In this document: positions 37,859 through 45,953 of the stretch, one piece after another
Layout of the letters: each line of letters opens with the position of its first letter
How positions within the stretch are numbered: the first letter of the stretch is position 1
DNA from: Actinomycetes bacterium
Lineage (GTDB): Bacteria > Actinomycetota > Thermoleophilia > RBG-16-64-13
Direction of reading: 5' to 3'
NCBI GenBank assembly: GCA_024637095.1
Contig: JAGXFV010000034.1
Location: 124,001 to 188,000 of the forward strand
DNA: 64,000 nucleotides
Position numbers and translations under genes: made by a program
Notes under the pieces: model-generated
Seen by the model: only the letters and a program-made list of their open reading frames with translations
What the model was told of the DNA's origin: nothing
The model's database searches: none

Positions 37859-38710
37859 GTGAGTGAAGAGCGGGTCGAAGCCGACCAGTTAGTTCGATCG
37901 TTGATCCACGGGTTGGGATCGACCGTCGTTGCCCTTTCCGGCGGGGTTGATTCCTCGCTCGTGACCGCGCTCGCGGTCCAGGAACTGGGACCGGAGCAGG
38001 TCCTGGCGGTGACGGCGACCAGCGAGACCTATATCGAGGAGGAACTGGAGCACGCACGCACCTTTGCGGAGTCGCTGGGGGTGCGGCACCAGGTCATCGA
38101 GACCAGCGAGCTGGAGCTCGAAGAGTTCGCGGAAAACCCTCCCGATCGGTGCTACCACTGCAAGAAGGAGCTCTTCGCCCAACTGTGGATGCTGGCCCGA
38201 GAAGGCGGCTTCGCCGCGGTGATCGACGGCGCCAACCGTGATGACTCGCGCGACTTCCGGCCCGGACTGAGCGCCTCGGACGAACTGGGAGTCCGGCATC
38301 CGCTGATGGAGGCGGGGTTGGGCAAAGAGGCTGTGCGCTCCCTGGCCCTGCGTCTGGGGCTGAACACCTGGTCCAAACCCGCAATGGCCTGCCTTTCCTC
38401 CCGCTTTCCGTACGGGGAGCGGATCACCCGGGAGAAGCTCGATATGGTGCGCGAAGCGGAGCGCTACCTCGCCGGTCATCGGTTCTCCCCACTGCGGGTG
38501 CGGCATCACGGCAAAACGGCGCGTATCGAGATCGATCAGGCGGATTTCTCCCGGCTGCTCGAGCCGGAACTACGCCAGAGAGTGCTCGGTCACCTCGAAC
38601 AACTGGGATACACCTATGTGACTATGGATTTGGCGGGATTTCGCAGCGGCAGCATGAATGAAGTCCTCTCCGCGGAGGAGCGTGGCAATGGTGGATCGAA
38701 TGTTGGCTAG
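37859..38710 (+). CDS. larE: LarE-like ATP-dependent sacrificial sulfur transferase
   Basis: 283 residues of the PP-loop ATPase family. SGGVDSS at 27-33 binds ATP. C98YHC101 (in [11 protein letters not shown]) and Cys178 in [14 protein letters not shown] are conserved in LarE, where the latter cysteine gives up its sulfur to the nickel-pincer cofactor precursor. No larB or larC is present in the window, so another acceptor is possible, and the gene name indicates family rather than proven pathway. GTG 37859 follows GGGAGGT by 9 nt. The 3' end overlaps the possible start of cysE. Confidence 0.82.
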   Translation: MSEERVEADQLVRSLIHGLGSTVVALSGGVDSSLVTALAVQELGPEQVLAVTATSETYIEEELEHARTFAESLGVRHQVIETSELELEEFAENPPDRCYHCKKELFAQLWMLAREGGFAAVIDGANRDDSRDFRPGLSASDELGVRHPLMEAGLGKEAVRSLALRLGLNTWSKPAMACLSSRFPYGERITREKLDMVREAERYLAGHRFSPLRVRHHGKTARIEIDQADFSRLLEPELRQRVLGHLEQLGYTYVTMDLAGFRSGSMNEVLSAEERGNGGSNVG

Positions 38711-39593
38711 AAGGCAGGCGTCCAACTCCTGCGTATCGGGTTCCGGTGTTTCGGGTTTCGGTGGTTCGGGCTCCTCGGGCGGCTTGGAAGGTTCGCGTTC
38801 GCTGATGGCCTTTGGTCTAGCCTTGGCCGCGGCCGTCGCTCTCTTCCTCACCGAAGGGGGCCGCAACGTGCGCAAGAGCCTGGGTGATGACATTGCGGCG
38901 ATCCGCGAGCGGGACCCGGCCGCCAACAGCCTCGCCGAGATCCTCTGCTGCTACTCGGGTTTTCACGCGCTGGTGTTTCACCGGCTGTCCCACGCGCTGT
39001 GGTTGCGGGACGTCCCTCTGCTGCCGCGCCTGGTCTCGCAGATCAGCCGGTTCCTCACGGGCATCGAGATCCACCCAGGCGCCGTGGTGGGGAACGGACT
39101 CTTCATCGACCACGGATCGGGAGTGGTCATCGGTGAGACCAGCGAGATCGGCAACAACGTGACTATTTACCAGGGAGTCACCCTTGGGGGAACCGGCAAA
39201 GAGACCGGCAAGCGCCACCCGACCATCGAGGACAACGTGGTGGTCGGTACCGGGGCCAAGGTGCTGGGAGCGATCACTATCGGCAAGAACGCGAAGATCG
39301 GTGCCGGCAGCGTGGTTGTGCAGAACGTGCCTGCCAACACCACTGTCGTGGGCAACCCCGGGAGGCCGGTGATGACCGACGGCACCCGCGTGGGTATCCC
39401 GGACATCGACTATCGCCATCTGCCCGACCCGGTTGCTGAAGCCATTCAATGTGTGGTTCGCCGGGTGGTCGAACTCGAGAACGAGCTCGAGGAGTACTGT
39501 CCGCCCAAGCAGCGGAGGATGGAGCGTGGCCGAGCCAAGCTGGACGAGCAGGTGGCCAACCTCACTGGGTTCAACCAAGGCTTGGGCATCTAA
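38688..39593 (+). CDS. cysE: Serine O-acetyltransferase, possibly membrane-anchored
   Basis: The catalytic part shows the left-handed beta-helix hexapeptides, with [38 protein letters not shown] and [14 protein letters not shown]. It makes O-acetylserine for cysteine synthesis. Two starts are plausible. ATG 38688 has a perfect CGGAGGAG box 7 nt upstream and gives 301 residues with a Gly/Ser-rich linker (12-36) and a hydrophobic stretch (39-54). GTG 38868 has GAAGGGGG 7 nt upstream and gives a standard soluble enzyme of 241 residues starting [11 protein letters not shown]. The longer version is listed. The island context (LarE, ThiF, Rrf2) fits a sulfur role. Confidence 0.87.
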   Translation: MVDRMLARRQASNSCVSGSGVSGFGGSGSSGGLEGSRSLMAFGLALAAAVALFLTEGGRNVRKSLGDDIAAIRERDPAANSLAEILCCYSGFHALVFHRLSHALWLRDVPLLPRLVSQISRFLTGIEIHPGAVVGNGLFIDHGSGVVIGETSEIGNNVTIYQGVTLGGTGKETGKRHPTIEDNVVVGTGAKVLGAITIGKNAKIGAGSVVVQNVPANTTVVGNPGRPVMTDGTRVGIPDIDYRHLPDPVAEAIQCVVRRVVELENELEEYCPPKQRRMERGRAKLDEQVANLTGFNQGLGI

Positions 39594-39613
39594 GCTAAGC
39601 CCCTCCCGGCCGC

Positions 39614-41899
39614 ATGCGGTACCATGGCCGAGTGCCACTTCGCGACGAAACCCCCCACCTAGCCGAGGGACTGAACGAGCAGCAGGCCGCGGCCGTCTTC
39701 CATGAATCCGGGCCCTTGCTGGTGTTGGCCGGAGCCGGCTCGGGCAAGACCCGCGTACTCACCCACCGAATCGCCCATCTGATAGACACGGGCCGCTTCG
39801 ATCCGTACGAGATCCTGGCCATCACCTTCACGAATAAGGCCGCCGGAGAGATGAAGGAACGGCTGGCGGAGCTGGTCGGACCCATCGCGCGGCGGATGTG
39901 GGTCTCGACTTTTCACGCCGCCTGCTCCCGGCTCCTCCGGCAGGAAGCGGAGCGTCTGGGCTTTCGCTCCGGCTTCACCATCTACGACCCGGATGATCAG
40001 GTGCGGTTGGTCAAGCACTGCCTGGAGGATCTGGGCTACGACATCAAGCGCTTCCCTCCGCGGGGCATCCACGCCCGCATCTCGGAAGCTAAGAACAAGC
40101 TGATCGACGTCGATGAGTTCGTCCCCCCGGAACTGCCCGAGAACAATCCGAGTTCTCGCTACCTGGAAGTCGCCGGAGAGGTCTACCGCCTCTATCAGAA
40201 GCGCCTGTACGAGCTGAATGCGATGGATTTCGACGACCTGCTGATGCGAACGGTCGACGTGCTCCAGCTCTTTCCCGCCCGCCTCGAGCACTACCGGCAG
40301 ACGTTCCGCCATGTGCTGGTCGACGAGTACCAGGACACCAACCGGGCGCAGTACACCCTGGTGCGGCTTCTGGCGGAGGAGCACCGGCAGATAACCGTGG
40401 TGGGCGACGACGATCAGTCGGTCTACTCCTGGCGCGGGGCCGACCTGCGCAACATACTCGAGTTCGAGCGGGACTTTCCCGATGCGAGCGTGATCAAGCT
40501 GGAGCAGAACTACCGTTCCACCACCACCATCCTGGAAGCCGCCAACGCCGTGGTCGCGCACAACCGTGACCGCAAGCCCAAGCACCTTTGGACCGACCGG
40601 GGCCAAGGGGAACAGATCGTGCTGCTGGAGTGCCGCGACGAGCACGAGGAGGCGCGACTCGTGGCGGGGGAATTGCGGGCCCAACTGGACGCGGGACGGG
40701 CGGCGGACGAGATGGCCGCCTTCTACCGGGTGAACGCGCAGAGCCGGGTGTTGGAAGATATCCTGGTGCGCTACGGCATCCCTTATCAGGTGGTGGGGGG
40801 AACCAAATTCTATGAGCGCGCCGAGGTCAAGAACGTTCTGGGCTATCTGCGGGTCGTGATCAACGCCGCAGACGACATCTCTTTTCAACGAATCGTCAAC
40901 ACCCCCAAGCGTGGCCTGGGAACGGTGGCGGTGGGCCGACTCCAACAATTGGCTGCGGCCGAGGGGATCTCCCTGCGGCAGGCGCTGGACCTTCTGGACG
41001 CGGGGTCGGGACTCACCCCGGGAGCCCTTCGCTCTCTCAGGGATCTTGGCCGGGCCTTCGCGCGCTGGGAGGCTCTGGTGCAGCAGCCCCCCGGGCAGGA
41101 GGGAGAGGCGGCCGGTGATGATGGGCCTGTCTCTGAAGTTGTCGGCCTCGTGCTCGAGGAGAGCGGGCTTCTCGACGCGTATCGCAACGAGCGCACGATA
41201 GAAGCCGAGGGCCGCCTGGAAAACTTGCAGGAATTCCTGGGGGTCGCGCGCGAATTTGACCGGCACACCGGGGGAACGCTGACCGATTTCCTGGCCGAGA
41301 TCAGTCTCTTCACCGACCTCGACGCGCTGGCCGACGGCCGGCCTCAGGTCACCCTCATGACGCTGCACAACGCCAAGGGGTTGGAGTTCCCGGTCGTGTT
41401 CTTGGTCGGCATGGAGGAGGGCGTGTTTCCGCATTCACGCGCCCTGGACGAGCAGAACTTGGAAGAGGAGCGCCGCCTCTGCTATGTCGGCCTGACTCGG
41501 GCCATGGAGCGCCTCTTCGTCTCCTACGCCCGCGAGCGTACTCTCTACGGCACCTCCGGCTACAGCCTACCCAGCCGCTTCCTCGACGAGATACCCGCGG
41601 CTTTGGTCGAGCACCGGCGCAGCCGCGGGGCGATGAGCGCGCGAAGACCCGGGCTTGTTGGCGGCGTCGCCGGCAGCCGCTACGTGGGGAGTGGGGGCGC
41701 GAAATCTCGAGCCAAGCCGATGGCCCGGGAAGAGCGCGAGGTTTCCGGTTTCAGCGTGGGGGACCGGGTGCAGCACTCAAAGTTCGGTGAGGGCATGGTG
41801 CTGGGCGTCGAGCCCGGTGGAGTGGTCAAGGTCTTCTTCAGCTCTCTGGGGGAGCAGAAAAACCTGCTGCTCGACTACGCGCCGTTGAAGAAGCTCTAG
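39614..41899 (+). CDS. pcrA: PcrA/UvrD-type superfamily 1 DNA helicase
   Basis: About 761 residues. Walker A is GAGSGKT (40-46 counting from 39614). Walker B is VDEYQDTN, and motif III is VVGDDDQSVYSWRGAD. The later motifs QNYRS, LMTLHNAKGLEFPVVF and VGLTRAMERLF are all intact. The C-terminus has the Tudor-like domain (FSVGDRVQHSKFGEG) that contacts RNA polymerase in PcrA. It works in nucleotide excision repair and in clearing replication blocks. The start is ATG 39614 or GTG 39632; neither has a ribosome-binding site, so leaderless translation is possible. Confidence 0.94.
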   Translation: MRYHGRVPLRDETPHLAEGLNEQQAAAVFHESGPLLVLAGAGSGKTRVLTHRIAHLIDTGRFDPYEILAITFTNKAAGEMKERLAELVGPIARRMWVSTFHAACSRLLRQEAERLGFRSGFTIYDPDDQVRLVKHCLEDLGYDIKRFPPRGIHARISEAKNKLIDVDEFVPPELPENNPSSRYLEVAGEVYRLYQKRLYELNAMDFDDLLMRTVDVLQLFPARLEHYRQTFRHVLVDEYQDTNRAQYTLVRLLAEEHRQITVVGDDDQSVYSWRGADLRNILEFERDFPDASVIKLEQNYRSTTTILEAANAVVAHNRDRKPKHLWTDRGQGEQIVLLECRDEHEEARLVAGELRAQLDAGRAADEMAAFYRVNAQSRVLEDILVRYGIPYQVVGGTKFYERAEVKNVLGYLRVVINAADDISFQRIVNTPKRGLGTVAVGRLQQLAAAEGISLRQALDLLDAGSGLTPGALRSLRDLGRAFARWEALVQQPPGQEGEAAGDDGPVSEVVGLVLEESGLLDAYRNERTIEAEGRLENLQEFLGVAREFDRHTGGTLTDFLAEISLFTDLDALADGRPQVTLMTLHNAKGLEFPVVFLVGMEEGVFPHSRALDEQNLEEERRLCYVGLTRAMERLFVSYARERTLYGTSGYSLPSRFLDEIPAALVEHRRSRGAMSARRPGLVGGVAGSRYVGSGGAKSRAKPMAREEREVSGFSVGDRVQHSKFGEGMVLGVEPGGVVKVFFSSLGEQKNLLLDYAPLKKL

Positions 41900-41957
41900 A
41901 GGCACTCGCCGGCTCGGAATCACTCCCGGATCCGAATAGGCTCCCATCGCCCGCGCT

Positions 41958-42017
41958 GGTCTGACACGCGCCGCGCCGGTCCGACCCGCCCCGCCTTGGT
42001 CCGACCCGCCCCGCCTT
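41958..42017 (+). repeat. 20-bp tandem repeat, three copies
   Basis: GGTCCGACCCGCCCCGCCTT occurs exactly at 41978-41997 and 41998-42017. A diverged copy lies at 41958-41977. It is confined to the pcrA-mraZ gap. Confidence 0.85.
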
Positions 42018-42056
42018 CCTTCCCCCTCTCCTGTGTCTGCAACCCGTATTGCATTT

Positions 42057-42087
42057 CTACGTGCATGCTGACTATTCGTGCACGTAG
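42057..42087. repeat. Inverted repeat upstream of mraZ
   Basis: CTACGTGCA (42057-42065) and TGCACGTAG (42079-42087) are perfect inverted 9-mers separated by 13 nt. There is no T-run, so an operator or cruciform is likelier than a terminator. It lies about 110 bp upstream of mraZ. Confidence 0.6.
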
Positions 42088-42149
42088 TCATCACTCCGGT
42101 TGGGCCCGTGGGTGCCTGACGGCTGCAAAATCGGCTATTTGGCATCAAA

Positions 42150-42190
42150 GTGGGGCAAATGTGTTGCGAAATGGGGCGAAGTGGTAGTAG
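42150..42190 (+). promoter_or_regulatory. MraZ-type operator, decameric direct repeats
   Basis: GTGGGGCAAA (42150), GTGTTGCGAA (42161), ATGGGGCGAA (42171) and GTGGTAGTAG (42181) form direct repeats at a 10-11 bp spacing immediately before mraZ. MraZ is known to bind TGGG-like repeats with about one helical turn between them and to autoregulate the dcw cluster. These boxes fit that rule. Confidence 0.6.
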
Positions 42191-42199
42191 AGTGTGGCC

Positions 42200-42628
42200 A
42201 TGCAACAGGTCGTGCTAGCTGGAACTTTTGAACACACCATTGACGACAAGGGACGGGTCACCTTGCCGGCAAAGTACCGCGGCCACTTCGAAGAGCTTGC
42301 CATTCTGGCCAGGATGCCCGGAAAAGAGAGGGCAGTGAGGGTCTACACGCGGGAAGGCTGGGAGAGCTTCGAGGAGCGCAACATCGAGCGACTCGACGAG
42401 TTCAACAGCGCCGAGGACCGCCGACTGCAGCGGGCGATCTTCGCCAACCTGAGCCCGGTCACGCCCGACAAGCAAGGCCGGGTTCTGGTTCCGGCTTCGT
42501 TCGTGGAGGCTCTCGGCCTGACCGGCAAGGTCCTGATCGTGGGGAACCGCACGCACCTCGAGATCTGGGATCCGGAGAGCTACGAGCAAGACTCCGGTTG
42601 GAGCGGGGAGGGCGACGATGGGGCGTAG
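42200..42628 (+). CDS. mraZ: Transcriptional regulator MraZ
   Basis: About 142 residues with two SpoVT/AbrB-like domains. The first has HTIDDKGRVTLPAKYRG and the second has VTPDKQGRVLVPASFVEALGL. It binds repeats upstream of its own gene and tunes division-cluster expression; matching boxes lie at 42150-42190. ATG 42200 was taken as start, and GTG 42194 is equally possible. No ribosome-binding site is visible, which suggests leaderless translation. It opens the dcw cluster. Confidence 0.94.
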   Translation: MQQVVLAGTFEHTIDDKGRVTLPAKYRGHFEELAILARMPGKERAVRVYTREGWESFEERNIERLDEFNSAEDRRLQRAIFANLSPVTPDKQGRVLVPASFVEALGLTGKVLIVGNRTHLEIWDPESYEQDSGWSGEGDDGA

Positions 42629-42662
42629 TGCTGTACAGACTGCCTTCGAAGCGGAGATGGCC

Positions 42663-43589
42663 ATGGCTCACGTACCGGTGCTGACCCGCGAACTCGTAGA
42701 GGTTCTGGATCTCCGGCCGGACAGCCGGGTGGTCGATTGCACTTTCGGAGCGGGAGGCCACGCCCGGGCGATAGGCGGTCGCCTTGGTCCGGATGGCCTG
42801 TTGCTCGCCTGCGACCGCGACCCCTTGGCCAAGGAGTACTTCGAAGAGGTCCAGGCGGACATCGAGGCAGAGAGCCGCTTCTACCTGGGCAATTTTGCCG
42901 ACACCCTATACAACCTGTCCCGCACCCGGTTTCGGGCGACGCATATCTACTTCGATTTGGGTCTGAGCAGCATGCAGGTGGATACGCGTGAGCGCGGGTT
43001 TGCCTACAGCTACGACGCTCCCCTGGACATGCGGATGGACCCCAGTCTTCCAACGACGGCCGCAGACATCCTCAACGAGTGGCCGGAAGAGCGTCTTTCC
43101 CGGGTCTTTCGTGACTACGGGGAAGAGCGCTACGCCCGCCGCATCGCCCGCGCGGTGGTGCGGCATCGTTCCCGCAAGCCTTTCGAGCGCACCGCCGAAC
43201 TGGTAGATACAGTCAAGGGAGCCGTGCCCGCGCCCGCCAGGTTTGGCGCCCGCAACCCTGCCCGCCGCGTTTTTCAAGCTCTGCGAATCGCCGTGAACGA
43301 GGAGCTGGAGAGTCTCCGCCGAGCTCTGCCGGACGCTCTCTCGCTGCTGGAGCCGGGCGGTGTCATCGCGGTGATCAGTTTCCACAGTCTGGAAGACCGG
43401 ATCGTCAAGGAATTCTTCGCCGAGGAGGCGAAGGCCTGTGACTGTCCCCCCGACTTCCCGGTGTGCGTTTGCGGCCGGGAGCCCGTTCTGGAGATCCTGA
43501 CCTCGAAGCCTCTGGCCCCGAACGAGGAAGAGGTCGCCGCCAATCCGCGGGCCAGTTCGGCAAAGCTGCGCGCCGCGAGGAAGCTCTGA
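42663..43589 (+). CDS. rsmH: 16S rRNA (cytosine-1402-N4) methyltransferase RsmH
   Basis: About 308 residues. It opens HVPVLTRELVEVL; the SAM-binding region is VVDCTFGAGGHARAI, and YFDLGLSSMQVD and FQALRIAVNEELESL are family signatures. It methylates C1402 in the ribosomal P-site. ATG 42663 was chosen (GCGGAG 6 nt upstream). ATG 42657, or ATG 42618 overlapping mraZ, are alternatives. The stop overlaps the next start (TGATG). Confidence 0.95.
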   Translation: MAHVPVLTRELVEVLDLRPDSRVVDCTFGAGGHARAIGGRLGPDGLLLACDRDPLAKEYFEEVQADIEAESRFYLGNFADTLYNLSRTRFRATHIYFDLGLSSMQVDTRERGFAYSYDAPLDMRMDPSLPTTAADILNEWPEERLSRVFRDYGEERYARRIARAVVRHRSRKPFERTAELVDTVKGAVPAPARFGARNPARRVFQALRIAVNEELESLRRALPDALSLLEPGGVIAVISFHSLEDRIVKEFFAEEAKACDCPPDFPVCVCGREPVLEILTSKPLAPNEEEVAANPRASSAKLRAARKL

Positions 43590-44197
43590 TGGGGGCCGCG
43601 CCCGCGAGAGACACGGCCTACCTCGGACTGTGGCGTGAGGCCTGGAGCCTGGATGAACCCAGTAGTCCTCGTCATTCCGCAGCGCCCGCTCCGGCTGCTC
43701 CTCGCAGGCGCACTCAACCCAAATGGAGCAGGCGACAGGCCCCCGCTCCTTTGGCGGTGCCCTCCCGGCCGCGCGACCGCCGGCATGCCTCGAGCAAGCG
43801 CGACTGGGCCAACGATCGCAATCGCATGCGGTCGGAGGCCCGGCCCAGAGCAGTTGCCCGGCGGCGCGCTTCGCGGCCGGTCCGGCATCTGCTCCTGCCC
43901 GCGGTCTTCCTGGGAGCGTGGCTGGCGGTGATCCTTGTGGCTCCCCTGGCTCTCAACGTGATGGGCATGCAGGCCGAGTGGCGCCTCGCTCAACTCGAGC
44001 AGCAGCACGACGACCTGGGAGCCGAAAGGGCTCAGCTCAAGACCCAGGTGGCCGCGCTCTCCTCGGCTCCGCGTATTCGCGAGGAAGCCGACCGTCTGGG
44101 TCTGTCGTTGGCTCCCGAGGTGGACTATCTGATTCTGGCGGACAGTCCCGGAGGGGAAGTGGTCGCGTCGCTGGATCCCGGGAGTGAGCATGACTAG
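43589..44197 (+). CDS. ftsL: FtsL-like septum protein
   Basis: 202 residues. A long basic, Pro/Ala/Arg-rich cytoplasmic tail (1-100) precedes one membrane segment (about 101-122), a coiled coil (126-160) and a short end (RIREEADRLGLSLAPEVDYL) typical of FtsL/DivIC proteins. It likely forms the FtsQ-FtsL-FtsB bridge that activates FtsW-FtsI. The call rests on topology and on its place between rsmH and ftsI. The tail is longer than in most FtsL and may contact cytoplasmic division proteins. Confidence 0.82.
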   Translation: MGAAPARDTAYLGLWREAWSLDEPSSPRHSAAPAPAAPRRRTQPKWSRRQAPAPLAVPSRPRDRRHASSKRDWANDRNRMRSEARPRAVARRRASRPVRHLLLPAVFLGAWLAVILVAPLALNVMGMQAEWRLAQLEQQHDDLGAERAQLKTQVAALSSAPRIREEADRLGLSLAPEVDYLILADSPGGEVVASLDPGSEHD

Positions 44198-44230
44198 AAC
44201 GTTCTCCGTCATGGAGGCTCCGGGAAGAGC

Positions 44231-45904
44231 ATGAGCCGCCGTCGCATCAATCTGAGGCTTCTCAGCGCGACCGGTTTCTTCTTCATCGTCCTTCTCCTTC
44301 TTTTCGGGCGCGCGTTCGAACTGCAGGTGGTCAACGGCGAGGAGTACCGCACCCGCGCGGCTTCTCAGCACGTGCGCACCGTGGAAATCGCCCCTCGGCG
44401 GGGGGTCATCTACGACCGCAACGGCGCCGAGCTCGCTGTGTCGAAGCGGATGGCGACCGTTTACGCCACGCCCTACCTGGTCGAGGACGCGGCCGGCGCC
44501 GCGGCGGAACTGGCGCCGGTCCTGGGCCTATCGGTGGAGGAAGTGAAGTCGAGCCTCAGCCGCCGCTCAGGATTCTCCTACGTCGCGCGGAAGGTCGACG
44601 TCGACGTGGGCAAGCAGGTTGCGGAATTGGGCATCCGCGGAGTGGGCGTTTATCCCGAAGAAAAGCGCGTTTACCCCAGGGGCGCCCTGGCGCCGCAGGT
44701 ATTGGGCTATGTGGGCACCGATAACGTGGGGCTCGCCGGAGTGGAGCAGCACTACGATTCGGTGCTCGCCGGGGAAGGCGGACGCCGAGACGAAGTCCGG
44801 GATCCCTTCGGCAAGAGCCTCGAAGTGCTTTTCAATCAAGAGGGACTCGAAGGGGGCAGCCTGGTCCTCACCCTGGACGAGGACATGCAGAACGCGGTGG
44901 AGCAGGTCCTGGTGGACGTAGTCGAGGAGTTCGAGGCCAAGCGGGCCAGCGCGCTCGTACTCCAGCCGAAGTCGGGAGAGGTGTTGGCCATGGCCAACGT
45001 ACCCCTCTTCGACACCAACGACTTTGGCGAGGCGGACGCCGAGACGCGTCGCAACGCCACCGTCACCGATCAGTTCGAACCGGGGTCCACTTTCAAGACC
45101 ATCATCGTGGCGGCTGCTTTGGAGGAAGCTCTGGTGACACCGGACACCACCCTGGAAGTCGGGCCCTCGATCGAGGTCGCCGACCGCACGATACACGAGG
45201 CCCACGACGTGCCCGCCGTGCGCAATCTGACCGTGACCGAGATCCTGGCCGAGTCGTCGAATGTGGGGGCGGTCATGCTGGGCCAGCGTGTGGGCAAGGA
45301 GCGCCTCATCGAGATGATCCGACGTTTCGGCTTCGTAGCCCCTCTGGGCATCGACTACCCGGGTGAGGCCGCCGGCATGATGCTAAAAGAAGATGAGTGG
45401 TCGGGCTCCACCATCGGCAACGTCCCCATCGGGCACGGGGTCTCGGTTACCCCCCTGCAGCTGGCCACCGCCTACGCCACCATCGCCAACGACGGGGTGC
45501 AGATGCCGCCTCACCTGCTCAGGCAGGAGCAGCCCGCCGAGGGCCGCCGCGTGATAGCGACCGAGGTGGCGGATCAACTGCGGCGGATGCTCGAGGTCAC
45601 GGTCACCGACGGAACTGGGGGGGCCGCTCGAGTCGATGGTTACGTCGTGGCGGGAAAGACCGGAACCGCCCAGAAGGTGCGCGAGGATTCCCCAGGTTAC
45701 GTGGAGGGCTCCTACATCTCGTCCTTTGTCGGGATGGTCCCGGCGGAGGATCCGCAGTTGGTGATACTCGTCGTGGTCGACGACCCCACCACCGAGTACT
45801 ATGGCTCCGTCGTGGCCGCTCCGGCCTTCTCTAAAATTGCCGATTTTGCCCTAAAACACCTGGAGATCGCGCCCTTCTCCGAATCCGAAGCAGATCGGGG
45901 GTGA
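44231..45904 (+). CDS. ftsI: Division transpeptidase FtsI (PBP3)
   Basis: 557 residues. An N-terminal membrane anchor (about 11-28), the dimerisation domain with APRRGVIYDRNGAELAVS-like sequence, and the transpeptidase domain are visible. The active-site motifs are S286TFK, S342SN and K476TG. There is no C-terminal PASTA domain, unlike many Gram-positive relatives. It cross-links septal peptidoglycan with FtsW. It lies 33 nt after ftsL; an extended -10 element follows before murE. Confidence 0.94.
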   Translation: MSRRRINLRLLSATGFFFIVLLLLFGRAFELQVVNGEEYRTRAASQHVRTVEIAPRRGVIYDRNGAELAVSKRMATVYATPYLVEDAAGAAAELAPVLGLSVEEVKSSLSRRSGFSYVARKVDVDVGKQVAELGIRGVGVYPEEKRVYPRGALAPQVLGYVGTDNVGLAGVEQHYDSVLAGEGGRRDEVRDPFGKSLEVLFNQEGLEGGSLVLTLDEDMQNAVEQVLVDVVEEFEAKRASALVLQPKSGEVLAMANVPLFDTNDFGEADAETRRNATVTDQFEPGSTFKTIIVAAALEEALVTPDTTLEVGPSIEVADRTIHEAHDVPAVRNLTVTEILAESSNVGAVMLGQRVGKERLIEMIRRFGFVAPLGIDYPGEAAGMMLKEDEWSGSTIGNVPIGHGVSVTPLQLATAYATIANDGVQMPPHLLRQEQPAEGRRVIATEVADQLRRMLEVTVTDGTGGAARVDGYVVAGKTGTAQKVREDSPGYVEGSYISSFVGMVPAEDPQLVILVVVDDPTTEYYGSVVAAPAFSKIADFALKHLEIAPFSESEADRG

Positions 45905-45936
45905 AGGATTCTGCCGGCGGGAATACGGTCGCCCTG

Positions 45937-45945
45937 TGCTAGAAT
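45937..45945 (+). promoter_or_regulatory. Internal extended -10 promoter before murE
   Basis: TGCTAGAAT lies 8 nt before GTG 45954. That distance would put the transcription start at or next to the start codon, giving a leaderless murE message from within the dcw cluster. No Shine-Dalgarno box is visible. Confidence 0.5.
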
Positions 45946-45953
45946 CCGCTGCT

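Larger units (their letters stand above)
41900..42193. other. Non-coding region before the division cluster
   Basis: A gap of about 295 bp with no convincing gene. From left to right it holds a 20-bp tandem repeat (41958-42017), a 9-bp inverted repeat (42057-42087) and 10-bp-spaced MraZ-type boxes (42150-42190). It is AT-richer towards mraZ and probably contains the main dcw promoter, though no clear -35/-10 pair can be named. Confidence 0.7.

Noticed and set aside
39659-41434. 591-codon minus-strand open frame inside the pcrA helicase gene
   Set aside because: Antisense shadow; all helicase motifs lie on the plus strand, and the frame shows no known motif.
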